Source: Bacteroidota bacterium
GTDB lineage: Bacteria; Bacteroidota; Bacteroidia; Bacteroidales; VadinHA17
DNA: 36,864 nt
NCBI GenBank assembly: GCA_029564935.1
Contig: JAKQPD010000099.1
Span: 1 to 36,864, forward strand
Direction: 5' to 3'
Made by a program: the position numbers and the translations under genes. Positions 16,035-23,554 of this stretch are shown here, piece after piece (positions within the stretch are counted from its first letter, which is position 1; the number at the start of each line of letters is the position of its first letter). The notes under the pieces were generated by a model, which saw nothing but the letters and a program-made list of their open reading frames with translations, was not told the DNA's origin and made no database searches.

Positions 16035-16661
16035 ATGAGCAATTCTACAATTGATTTCAATGCACTTATAAAGGAATCGAAGGATGTCCTGAAAGATCCC
16101 AAAACATACTTCTCGACAATGAAAACAACGGGAGGTATTGCAGAACCTCTGATCAAAGCCGTGATATACGGTGTGGTTGCAGGAATAATAGCATTTATCT
16201 GGAGCCTGTTCAAAATTGGAGGTGTTTCATCCGGACTGCTTGGAGGAGCAGCAGGTATTATGGCTATTATATGGTATATAGTGGCCGCCGTGATAGGATT
16301 ATTTATAGGGGCTGTGATACTCCTTGTTATTTCTGCAATCTGCAAGGGAAACACTGATTTTGAATCCAATATAAGGGTAACTGCTGCCTGTATGGTCATG
16401 ATGCCTATATCTGCTCTTTTTGGATTTATAACAGGATTGAGTATTACTCTCGGATCAATTGTAGGTCTTGCAGTTTCGCTGTATGGTTTATACCTTCTTT
16501 ATCACGGATTGACACAGACATTAAAAGCAGATACGGGGACATCCAAAATTGTTATTTTAATTCTGGCAGCTCTGGTCATTCTGTTCACAATTATGGGTAT
16601 CGGAGCTAAAAAGAAAGCAAGCAGATTTATGGAAGATTTCAATAAGGAGAACCTCAGGTAA
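16035..16661 (+). CDS. Yip1-like multi-pass membrane protein
   Basis: A 208-residue protein with a soluble N-terminus of about 45 residues (LIKESKDVLKDPKTYFSTM, a typical start of Yip1-domain proteins) followed by about five membrane helices rich in Gly, Ala and Ile. It ends with a short charged tail (KKKASRFMEDFNKENLR). Bacterial Yip1-domain proteins are poorly characterised inner-membrane proteins. ATG 16035 is preferred over an in-frame upstream start at 16002 because the protein then begins with the expected soluble segment. A terminator-like hairpin follows at 16714-16744, so it is probably a single-gene unit. Confidence 0.7.
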   Translation: MSNSTIDFNALIKESKDVLKDPKTYFSTMKTTGGIAEPLIKAVIYGVVAGIIAFIWSLFKIGGVSSGLLGGAAGIMAIIWYIVAAVIGLFIGAVILLVISAICKGNTDFESNIRVTAACMVMMPISALFGFITGLSITLGSIVGLAVSLYGLYLLYHGLTQTLKADTGTSKIVILILAALVILFTIMGIGAKKKASRFMEDFNKENLR

Positions 16662-16713
16662 CAAATTGAAAACTCTCAGCAAAACTAAAGCTGGCAATAA
16701 TAATATTCCTCAT

Positions 16714-16744
16714 TAAGCCTGGATGGTACAATTCGCCGGGCTTA
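16714..16744 (+). terminator. intrinsic terminator after the Yip1-like gene
   Basis: TAAGCCTGG (16714-16722) pairs with CCGGGCTTA (16736-16744) over 9 positions with one G-U pair and a 13-base loop. It is followed by a T-rich stretch (TTTATTTT) on the plus strand. Confidence 0.65.
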
Positions 16745-16841
16745 TTTATTTTAAATAGTTTTTATACTTTTATGCGCCCGGATTAAGCATGATCGCCTGT
16801 TACGGGTTTTGGTTATAATAATTCTTATCACAGTCTGGCTG

Positions 16842-18776
16842 ATGAAAAACTGGTTATTTTCCAGGAATATATATATTGTTCTGATATATAGGATCTTAAT
16901 TATCCTTCTGCTTTTTTCGGTTTCAAGAGCCGGATTTTATGTTTTCAACAATAAAATGTTCCCCGGTCTTACTGCCGGAGAATTCCTTACGATAATGCGA
17001 GGGGGCTTACTGTTCGATATCTCGGCAACAGTATATATAAACATGGTTTTCATTCTGTTTCAGTTAGTGCCTTTCGATTTCAGGTACGGAAGAAAATATC
17101 AGAAATCACTTGCATGGCTGTTCTTTATAACAAACGGTGTCGCATTTGCCGCAAATACCGCCGATTTTGTTTATTACAGGTTTGTTTTCAAAAGAGCTAC
17201 ATCGGATATTTTCGGGACTTTCGAGGGTGAACCGAATATATTAAAGATGATACTCAGGTTTCTGATAGATTATTGGCCGGCAACCCTCTTTTGCATTGCA
17301 CTCTGGGTTGTGATGGTTTGGCTCTACCGGAGGCTGGAACCTGTTAAGCCACAGCCTTCAAACAGAACAGTTTATACTATTGTCAATATCCTGATGATCC
17401 CGCTTGCCGCAGGACTTATGATCGGGGGAGCACGCGGAAGCCTGAATGAATCAACAAGGCCTATATCAAACAGTAATGCAGCCCGTTATGTAAAAGATCC
17501 GAAAAACGTTGCAATTGTTCTTAACACACCTTTCAGTATTTTCAGGACTTCGGGGAAAAAACCTCTGGAAAAAAAGAACTTCTTCAATGAAGACGAGCTT
17601 AAAGTATTATTCGATCCACACCATATTCCCTCGGGCGATAAGCCGGTGAAGAGTGAAAATGTAGTGGTGATCATACTTGAGAGTTTCGGCCGTGAATATA
17701 TAGGAGCACTTAACAGGGATCTTGATAGCGGAAAATACAGCGGATATACGCCTTTCATAGATTCTCTAATAAATGTCAGCCTTACTTTCGATGTTTCCCT
17801 TGCCAACGGTAAAAAATCGATCGACGCGATGCCTTCCATTCTTGCATCAATACCTTCTCTCGAAACGCCGTACGCGATATCACATTATTCAAATAATCAG
17901 ATTGAAGGCCTGGCCTCTCATCTTAAAAAGAAAGGCTACTACACAACTTTTTTCCACGGAGCGCTGAGCGGATCGATGGGATTCGATTCATTTGCCAGGA
18001 TGTCGGGGTTTGAAGATTATGTCAGTTATGAGGATTATCCATATTCTGGTGATACCGACGGGATGTGGGGCATATGGGATGAACCCTTTTTCGGTTATTT
18101 TGCAGAGAAGATGAAAGAATTCCCGCAACCTTTCCTTGCATCTGTCTTCTCGCTTTCATCTCATCACCCCTTCATTGTCCCGGAAAAATACAGGAATAAG
18201 TTTAAGAAAGGGCCGGTGCCCATTGCAGAGGTCGTCGGATATACAGATTTTGCCCTGGGTGAATTCTTCAGAAAGATATCATCAGAACCATTCTTTGAAA
18301 ATACTTTATTTGTTATAACAGCCGATCATACAAATGAATCTATTCATAAGGAATTCCAGAACAGCTTCGGCCTTTATTCTGTCCCTGTAATACTTTATAA
18401 ACCGGGAAGCGACCTGAAGGGAATTAAAAACAGAATTGCACAGCAGATTGATATTATGCCGACAGTCCTTCATTATCTTAATTACGATGAGGAATTCATT
18501 GCTTTTGGTAATGACCTGTTTGACGACTCTTATGAGCCCTTTGCATTTAATACAAACGGAAGTACCTACCATTTGTATATGAGGGATCATATTCTTATAA
18601 TGATCGATTATAAGCCTGTGGGATTATATAACTACAAGAGCGACAAATTCCTTGAAATAGATTTAAAGGAGAAGGAACCAGATCTGCTTTTGCTTATGGA
18701 AAACAAGCTGAAAGCCATAATTCAGTCCTATAACAGCCGGTTAATTGATAATAACATGATTGTGCGAAAACCCTGA
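16842..18776 (+). CDS. LtaS/sulfatase-superfamily inner-membrane enzyme
   Basis: A 644-residue protein with about five N-terminal membrane helices (to about residue 198) and a large extracytoplasmic alkaline-phosphatase/sulfatase-fold domain from about 270. Motifs match the LtaS-like family: NVVVIILESFGREYIG with metal-ligand candidate Glu280, FFHGALSGSMGFDSFA, FSLSSHHPF, and ITADHTNES with Asp495 and His496. At the place of the LtaS nucleophile Thr the sequence reads NGKKSIDAMPS, so Ser326 is the likely nucleophile. In Gram-negative Bacteroidota such proteins more probably transfer phospho-headgroups (phosphoglycerol or phosphoethanolamine) to an envelope glycan or lipid than make lipoteichoic acid. 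ATG 16842 is chosen over an upstream TTG (16809). Confidence 0.82.
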   Translation: MKNWLFSRNIYIVLIYRILIILLLFSVSRAGFYVFNNKMFPGLTAGEFLTIMRGGLLFDISATVYINMVFILFQLVPFDFRYGRKYQKSLAWLFFITNGVAFAANTADFVYYRFVFKRATSDIFGTFEGEPNILKMILRFLIDYWPATLFCIALWVVMVWLYRRLEPVKPQPSNRTVYTIVNILMIPLAAGLMIGGARGSLNESTRPISNSNAARYVKDPKNVAIVLNTPFSIFRTSGKKPLEKKNFFNEDELKVLFDPHHIPSGDKPVKSENVVVIILESFGREYIGALNRDLDSGKYSGYTPFIDSLINVSLTFDVSLANGKKSIDAMPSILASIPSLETPYAISHYSNNQIEGLASHLKKKGYYTTFFHGALSGSMGFDSFARMSGFEDYVSYEDYPYSGDTDGMWGIWDEPFFGYFAEKMKEFPQPFLASVFSLSSHHPFIVPEKYRNKFKKGPVPIAEVVGYTDFALGEFFRKISSEPFFENTLFVITADHTNESIHKEFQNSFGLYSVPVILYKPGSDLKGIKNRIAQQIDIMPTVLHYLNYDEEFIAFGNDLFDDSYEPFAFNTNGSTYHLYMRDHILIMIDYKPVGLYNYKSDKFLEIDLKEKEPDLLLLMENKLKAIIQSYNSRLIDNNMIVRKP

Positions 18777-18820
18777 TAAAGAATACTTTAATATTAATAA
18801 ACCAAAAACAGAAGTTGACT

Positions 18821-19666
18821 ATGAAATCACGTCGTCAGTTTTTAAAATTGTCGGGAGCAGGTCTTCTGGCAGCAGGTATTGCTCCGGTTTATATACCGGC
18901 GTCTGTCCCGATGCCGCCAAAGAAATTCACCTCAAAGGACGCCTTTGAGGTTGGAATGGCTGGCTTTACCTTCGCCCAGCTCAATCTGGATAAAATGATA
19001 GAAATAATGAAAAGGGTGGGAGTTACCAATCTTTCGCTCAAGGAAATGCATCTTCCTCTTAACAGCACCCATGAGAAAATTGAAGAAACTATCGGCAAAC
19101 TGAAAAGCGCAGGCATAAATGTTTATACGGTGGGGGTTATTTATATGAGAACCAAAGAATCGGTTGACCAGGCTTTCGAATATGCCAAAATGGCCGGGGT
19201 CAAAATGATTGTCGGAGCTCCAAATACCGAACTGCTGCCTTATGTTGAGCAGAAAATAAAGGAATACGATTTCAGACTGGCAATTCATAACCATGGTCCG
19301 GATAATCCCCTTTATCCGAATGCAACAGATATATGGAACCATATTAAAGACCTGGACCCGCGGATAGGGATATGTATAGACATAGGTCATACAACCCGTG
19401 ACGGACAGAATCCCTCTGTCGATATCCTGAAATACAAGGACAGGATCTATGATATTCATATAAAGGATGTGGATAAGCCTTCAAAGGAAGGTAAAACCCT
19501 GGAAATGGGAAGGGGAGTTATTGATATACCGGGCTTTGTGGCAACTCTCAGAAAAATAAAATATTCAGGCAAATGCAGCCTTGAATTCGAAAAAGATATG
19601 AAAGATCCTGCTGCAGGTATTGCCGAATCAATAGGATATTTCAAAGGTGTGATGGCCTGCAGGTAG
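18821..19666 (+). CDS. Tat-exported sugar phosphate isomerase/epimerase-like TIM-barrel protein
   Basis: A 281-residue protein with a clear twin-arginine signal (MKSRRQFLKLSGAGLLAAG) and then an AP-endonuclease-2/xylose-isomerase-like TIM barrel. Barrel-end motifs that usually hold the divalent metal and substrate are present: MHLPLN, VGAPN, IHNHGP, ICIDIGHT, IHIKDV and the final LEFEKD. Bacteroidota carry many such exported paralogues next to carbohydrate genes, annotated as sugar isomerases or epimerases without known substrate. It starts 44 bases after the LtaS-like gene, and a palindromic AT-rich repeat follows. ATG 18821 is preferred over a TTG two codons upstream because it starts the Tat signal directly. 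A second family member is at 22342-23217. Confidence 0.85.
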   Translation: MKSRRQFLKLSGAGLLAAGIAPVYIPASVPMPPKKFTSKDAFEVGMAGFTFAQLNLDKMIEIMKRVGVTNLSLKEMHLPLNSTHEKIEETIGKLKSAGINVYTVGVIYMRTKESVDQAFEYAKMAGVKMIVGAPNTELLPYVEQKIKEYDFRLAIHNHGPDNPLYPNATDIWNHIKDLDPRIGICIDIGHTTRDGQNPSVDILKYKDRIYDIHIKDVDKPSKEGKTLEMGRGVIDIPGFVATLRKIKYSGKCSLEFEKDMKDPAAGIAESIGYFKGVMACR

Positions 19667-19675
19667 GGGGGCGGT

Positions 19676-19723
19676 GTTACGGTATTGCGGTGTTATGGCG
19701 TTACGGTGCTATGAGGTTACGGT
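19676..19723. repeat. GTTACGGT-containing low-complexity tract
   Basis: Three copies of GTTACGGT start at 19676, 19700 and 19716, embedded in a G/T-rich stretch of related words directly after the TIM-barrel stop codon. It has no coding content on either strand that I can support and looks like expanded intergenic repeat DNA. Confidence 0.6.
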
Positions 19724-19740
19724 ACTGTGGTGTAGTATCA

Positions 19741-19780
19741 ACGTATTATAATACGTATTAAAAAACGTATTTTAATACGT
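19741..19780. repeat. AT-rich palindrome cluster (ACGTATT/AATACGT)
   Basis: ACGTATTATAATACGT (19741-19756) is a perfect 16-base palindrome. Overlapping it, ACGTATTAAAA (19753-19763) pairs with TTTTAATACGT (19770-19780), a perfect 11-bp stem with a 6-base loop. The block lies between two converging genes, so it may act as a terminator in both directions, although no clean T-run follows. Confidence 0.7.
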
Positions 19781-19807
19781 AGATCTTTACAGGTTTGAGA
19801 TGGTGGA

Positions 19808-20512
19808 TCATTTCACTTCACTCAGATAAACCCTTTTAATGAACTTCTTTTCTGCTAGGAAGTAAAAGCTGAAGATCAGGAGCTGATTCAGAATTGCAGC
19901 AATGAGCCCGGATGCTGATCCGTACCATAATGCGGCCGCATATGCCGGAAGCTGACCGATACCATACATCGGGTTACTGAAGTATTTATATGGACCGGTT
20001 ACCGCGAAATCGCAGATCTTCCTTCCGAGGAACATATCTTTCCAGTAGTAAATGTCAACAGAGACCACCTTTGCTGCCCATATCTTGATTATAAAACCAA
20101 AGACAATAAGTAGTGGAAGGATCAAGAAAACAGTGCTTCTGTGGTCAATATTATATAATGTTCCGGGCGAGGAAGATGCTATATATCCTATACTTGCACC
20201 GTTATGGAAGAAAAGAAATCCCAGGATGGTCTCATATGCGCGGTATCCCTTCCTCTCATCACCCAATCTTATGATAAACCGTTTGCGCAATCCGTTCTCC
20301 GGCAGGACAGATGATATAAAACCCAGATAAAGTATCTCGGCAATAATAAAATATATTGTTGCTATACCCTGGTTAAGAGGTTTAAAAAACGTGAGATATA
20401 ATGAAAAACAAAGGGAAACTGTCATAATTATAGTCCTGAAAAAAGTGGCGCTTCGCGGAACATATCCGGCCATGGAGATAACTATCTCAATGATTTGCCT
20501 TATTGATTTCAT
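19808..20512 (-). CDS. membrane methyltransferase-like protein (PEMT/ICMT superfamily)
   Basis: A 234-residue, mostly hydrophobic protein with about five or six membrane helices. The segment TGPYKYFSNPMYGIGQLPAY near residue 170 matches the cofactor-side motif of phospholipid N-methyltransferases and isoprenylcysteine carboxyl methyltransferases (G-P-Y-x-x-x-R/S-N-P-x-Y), and the C-terminal end EKKFIKR is also typical. Methyl transfer from S-adenosylmethionine to a lipid or membrane substrate is inferred from the superfamily; the substrate is unknown. The next gene, DUF4180, lies 45 bases upstream on the same strand and may be co-transcribed. Confidence 0.65.
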   Translation of the reverse strand: MKSIRQIIEIVISMAGYVPRSATFFRTIIMTVSLCFSLYLTFFKPLNQGIATIYFIIAEILYLGFISSVLPENGLRKRFIIRLGDERKGYRAYETILGFLFFHNGASIGYIASSSPGTLYNIDHRSTVFLILPLLIVFGFIIKIWAAKVVSVDIYYWKDMFLGRKICDFAVTGPYKYFSNPMYGIGQLPAYAAALWYGSASGLIAAILNQLLIFSFYFLAEKKFIKRVYLSEVK

Positions 20513-20557
20513 TTTTTCAGGAAATACTATGATGTCCGGTTCACTGTAAAATAAATA

Positions 20558-20914
20558 TCATCCTAATCTGTCTAAAGCTTCCGGGAATGAGGCAACAAAA
20601 AATATCTGGTTACCCCGGTTACATTCACGTATAAAGTCCCTGAGGCTTTTTCCGGGGTATTTTGAAAAATTTCCTGTGATTGCCAGTTGTACCCTGTAGT
20701 TTGAGAATTTCTGAAGTATTTCTCCTGCAAACCTGGTTTTCAGATCAAAGAAGTCTTTATTTAATGATGATTCATTGACTATCATAGCATTACAGTCATG
20801 CTGTCCTATTTCAGCTATTAAATCAAGAATATCTCCGACTTCGGCGATCTTTACTTTATTATCTGTCAGTTCTGCAATAATCTTTCCTGACGAAGATTTG
20901 TGATATTTTATCAT
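20558..20914 (-). CDS. DUF4180 family protein
   Basis: A 118-residue soluble protein with the DUF4180 pattern: an N-terminal strand-rich part, DILDLIAEIGQHDCNAMIV, then FFDLKTRFAGEILQKFSNYR, LAITGNFSKYPGKSLRDFI and a C-terminal VASFPEALDRLG. The family has no established function; in other genomes it often lies near transcription regulators. The frame stays open 60 bases further upstream to 20974, but that extension overlaps the dispersed repeat at 20937-21091 and does not resemble the family, so MIKYHKSSSG at 20914 is taken as the start. Confidence 0.78.
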   Translation of the reverse strand: MIKYHKSSSGKIIAELTDNKVKIAEVGDILDLIAEIGQHDCNAMIVNESSLNKDFFDLKTRFAGEILQKFSNYRVQLAITGNFSKYPGKSLRDFIRECNRGNQIFFVASFPEALDRLG

Positions 20915-20936
20915 CCGGCTAATCCTTTTGTTAAAC

Positions 20937-21091
20937 CACAAAGTGTAATACCTTAGAGAACTCAGGAACATCAACTATAACAACTTCTGCCCTTCCTGCC
21001 ACCCCTTACCAGGGGGGCGCTCAGATTCAAAAGTCCCCCTTGGGGCCTGCCTGCCGAAGCGACAGCGCAGGCAGGGATTTAGGGGTGAGTT
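20937..21091. repeat. dispersed intergenic repeat, copy 1, with a nested palindrome insertion
   Basis: This segment is closely similar to 31237-31364, with the shared words GAACTCAGGAACATCAACTA, GGGGGGCGCTCAGATTCA, AAGTCCCCCTTGGGG and GATTTAGGGGTGAGTT. The core is bounded by inverted ends GAACTCA/TGAGTTC. Compared with copy 2 it carries 30 extra bases (21046-21075). It overlaps no supported gene and looks like a non-autonomous mobile or REP-type element. Confidence 0.85.
21046..21075. repeat. 30-base palindromic insertion inside repeat copy 1
   Basis: CCTGCCTGC (21046-21054) and GCAGGCAGG (21067-21075) are perfect inverted repeats around a 12-base centre. Removing these 30 bases restores the exact sequence of the other repeat copy (five G's before ATTTAGGGG), so the insertion boundaries are well defined. 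It looks like a separate small REP-like unit that has inserted into a larger one. Confidence 0.8.
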
Positions 21092-21102
21092 CCGTATCGC
21101 TG

Positions 21103-22233
21103 CTATTCAGACGGGAATATCTTGTTTACGTATTTTGTTCTGATCGCCTTTTCAAATACTTTCCAGCCTTCAGCAGTCATCCGGTCGGGTGTAAATAAAC
21201 AGATCCCTGCGGCACCGTTTTCCATTGATTCCCGTATTGCTGCTTCCAGTTCTCCCGGAACAAGGCCGTGGTTCTCAGGATCCTTCTCAGCAGCTTTCTT
21301 TTCCGGTTCAGGACAGATGAACAGCCCGCTATAAACGGGTTTGGAATTGTTTATCGTTGTTACAGCTTCTTTTGATACTGCACCTATCCATTCCGGTCCT
21401 TCAAGATAAAAGTCGTTGTAATTCATCGGGAAGAAAGCATCAATGTCCCATTTATCCCATTCCTGCCTTACTATTTTTTTCGCAATTGAGTTAGGACCGG
21501 GGAAAACAGCAGCATTTATCTGTTTGTTTTTGGCATGGACCATGACAGCCAGCCGGTTGACCATGTCAGTTATCAGGTCATACCGGAATTGTTTCCATTC
21601 CTGTACAGATGAAGGATCAGGTACCGACTTTATATCAATGCCTGTTTTTGTCTTGAAATCTGCCACACATTTATCGCAATAACAATAGTCATACTGAGGA
21701 AACTCCCTGTCCATAAAAAGACCGTATTTTTCCCAGAGTCCCCGGGCAAGTATAACATCAGGAAATCTTATAAAATCGAGATGGATGCCATCGACTTCCG
21801 GTAAATCGGCAATCTTGCCATACATGTTTTCGAGGAATTGATAGACTTCTTCACGGTTGGGACACAAAAATTTGTAATGATCCACATAAGCAGGCTTGTC
21901 ATAAGCCGACTCGCCAAGGCCATTGACTGCATACAATTCAGGTCTGAGTTCAGGCCGGGGTTGCTGTACAAGTGTTGGTATCCAGGTATGAAATTCCATC
22001 CCGGCTTCCTTTGCCAGCTTACCGACCCTTTTGTAAGTCAGGGGATCCTGTCCGCCGGAATACATTAATCCATCAATACCTTTGTCCTTCAAAAATTTGA
22101 ATTTTGCTGCAAGATCAGCATCAGTGGCTTCTCCCGGACCGCTCAGCCAGGCGTAACAAGGGATTTTTGTTTCTTCGGTAACGCTGCATGATATAAACAA
22201 ACATAATGTAACGAATGTCAAAAGTTTTTTCAT
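21103..22233 (-). CDS. lipoprotein, glycoside-hydrolase-like TIM barrel (GHL10-like)
   Basis: A 376-residue protein with a lipoprotein signal (MKKLLTFVTLCLFISCSV, Cys16 as anchor). The mature part resembles the putative glycosyl hydrolases of the GHL10 type: EFHTWIPTL near residue 82, VDGIHLDFIRFPD near 148 with an Asp at the strand end where catalytic acids sit, CYCDKCVADFK (a Cys-rich helix commonly seen in these proteins) and DIDAFFPMNYNDFY. The family is predicted to act on glycans or cell-wall material, but few members are tested. It follows the Tat TIM-barrel gene at 22342-23217 with a 108-base gap, suggesting one catabolic unit. Family assignment is by motif resemblance only. Confidence 0.65.
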   Translation of the reverse strand: MKKLLTFVTLCLFISCSVTEETKIPCYAWLSGPGEATDADLAAKFKFLKDKGIDGLMYSGGQDPLTYKRVGKLAKEAGMEFHTWIPTLVQQPRPELRPELYAVNGLGESAYDKPAYVDHYKFLCPNREEVYQFLENMYGKIADLPEVDGIHLDFIRFPDVILARGLWEKYGLFMDREFPQYDYCYCDKCVADFKTKTGIDIKSVPDPSSVQEWKQFRYDLITDMVNRLAVMVHAKNKQINAAVFPGPNSIAKKIVRQEWDKWDIDAFFPMNYNDFYLEGPEWIGAVSKEAVTTINNSKPVYSGLFICPEPEKKAAEKDPENHGLVPGELEAAIRESMENGAAGICLFTPDRMTAEGWKVFEKAIRTKYVNKIFPSE

Positions 22234-22288
22234 TGTAATTTTTTTTTGATAACGGATGACCGACTCCTGACGCCCGATACCATTTGAC

Positions 22289-22340
22289 GGATACCGGACG
22301 TCGTACGCCGGACGCCGGATACCGGGCGCTGTACGCCGGA
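22289..22340. repeat. imperfect 28-base tandem duplication
   Basis: GGATACCGG occurs at 22289 and 22317, and GTACGCCGGA at 22303 and 22331, giving a 28-base period with 21 of 24 compared positions identical. It lies in the 108-base gap between two minus-strand genes, within GC-rich DNA unlike its neighbours. Confidence 0.65.
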
Positions 22341-22341
22341 T

Positions 22342-23217
22342 TTAATATTGTAGATTCTGAATGAACTGTGCACTATCTTTGAACGTCGCAGGATCCATTT
22401 CAACAAAGATGTTCTTTACTCCGCCCTTACCTGTTGCCTCAAAGAATTCTTTCCAGTCAACAATTCCTTTGCCGAGTGGAACACTCTTCTGGTCGAGTAC
22501 CGAATAATCAGCCAGGTGTGCAGAAATGAACCTTCCCGGATATTTGTAAAAATAATCCGCTGCTTTAATACCTATATTTATAACTGCAACCTGGAACTGC
22601 ATTTTCACAAGCTCGGGATCGAACTGTTTCAGAAGAGCATCATAAATAAGGACACCATCTATTTTTTCAAATTCACCGTGATGATTATGAAATCCGGTCT
22701 GGATACCGGCTTTTTTTGTTCTTTCTCCTATTTTATTCAATTCATCAGCAGCTTTCATCCAGTCATTCATAGTGGCATTCTTCGGCAGACCGAAGCTTGA
22801 CAGGATCATCTGCTTCTGTCCCGATTCTGAAGCAAATTGTATCCGTTCATCCAGGTTGTTCCTGAGCTCATTCATGCCATAATGGGTGCTTTCAAACTGC
22901 AGACCAAGGTCATTCATTATTTTGCGCATCTCTTTTCCCGTCATTTTCATGAGCGGACCGAATCCTGAACTTTCATATCCGGGAGGGGAACACATCTCAA
23001 CACTCTTATACCCCATGTCGGCCATCATCTTAAGAGTTCCGGCAAAATCCTTAATAAGCTGGTCCTTTATTGTCCAGACCTGGAAACCAAGAGGATACCT
23101 GACAGATTTTGGTAGTGAACGGGCATGAAGACCGGTGGGAATATGCGAAGCCACAACAGCTGAGCCTATCCCAAGAGCGCTTCTGCCTATAAACTGTCGT
23201 CGTGTTATCTTTTTCAT
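22342..23217 (-). CDS. Tat-exported sugar phosphate isomerase/epimerase-like TIM-barrel protein
   Basis: A 291-residue protein with a twin-arginine signal (KKITRRQFIGRSALGIG) and an AP-endonuclease-2-like barrel. The mature part begins YPLGFQVWTIKD, followed by MADMGYKSVEMCSPPGY, FESTHYGMNEL, TGFHNHHGEFEKIDG (a usual metal/substrate segment), ISAHLADYS and FVEMDPATF. The segment around residues 215-230 reads FQVAVINIGI, where homologues often have D-x-x-W-x-x-x-G; I see no obvious acidic ligand there, so the metal site may be altered. The substrate is unknown. It diverges from the amidohydrolase genes at 23555, with a 337-base gap holding a palindromic repeat. Confidence 0.82.
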   Translation of the reverse strand: MKKITRRQFIGRSALGIGSAVVASHIPTGLHARSLPKSVRYPLGFQVWTIKDQLIKDFAGTLKMMADMGYKSVEMCSPPGYESSGFGPLMKMTGKEMRKIMNDLGLQFESTHYGMNELRNNLDERIQFASESGQKQMILSSFGLPKNATMNDWMKAADELNKIGERTKKAGIQTGFHNHHGEFEKIDGVLIYDALLKQFDPELVKMQFQVAVINIGIKAADYFYKYPGRFISAHLADYSVLDQKSVPLGKGIVDWKEFFEATGKGGVKNIFVEMDPATFKDSAQFIQNLQY

Positions 23218-23290
23218 AATAATTGAGTTATTAATGGTTCATTGAAAATACCTTTTTAAGTTCTGCATGTACCCGGCTGCTGAAAAAACG

Positions 23291-23409
23291 GTGTGAAAAT
23301 CCTGATCTACCCCCCCATCCCCCCAAGGGGGGCTTTGTAAGCATCAGTAATTCATTAAGTCCCCCCTGGGGGATTTAGGGGTCAAAGGTCACCAGGAGGA
23401 TTTTCACAC
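23291..23409. repeat. 119-base element with perfect 13-bp terminal inverted repeats
   Basis: GTGTGAAAATCCT (23291-23303) and AGGATTTTCACAC (23397-23409) are perfect inverted ends. Inside are two opposed copies of the motif AAGTCCCCCCTGGGGGATTT and its inverse, related to the core of the repeats at 20937 and 31237. It is the main content of the gap 23218-23554, along with the unseen promoters of the two diverging genes. No coding region is supported there. Confidence 0.8.
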
Positions 23410-23554
23410 AGCTTCTAAAACAGTTAGCACTGTGTATAACCGTAATGTAAAAATATAAAATCTGTTTAATTATGTTATCTTTATTGCTCAAATGTTTTGC
23501 TTACATGCAAATCATCGCTGTCCGGTGTGATTAGCGGAAATAAACTTTTTACAA

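Noticed and set aside
16842-18776. Calling the membrane sulfatase-fold protein a lipoteichoic acid synthase
   Set aside because: The organism appears to be a Gram-negative Bacteroidota and the nucleophile position is Ser in NGKKSID, so only the superfamily is claimed.
20915-20974. Longer start for the DUF4180 protein
   Set aside because: The extension overlaps the dispersed repeat at 20937-21091 and is not family-like.
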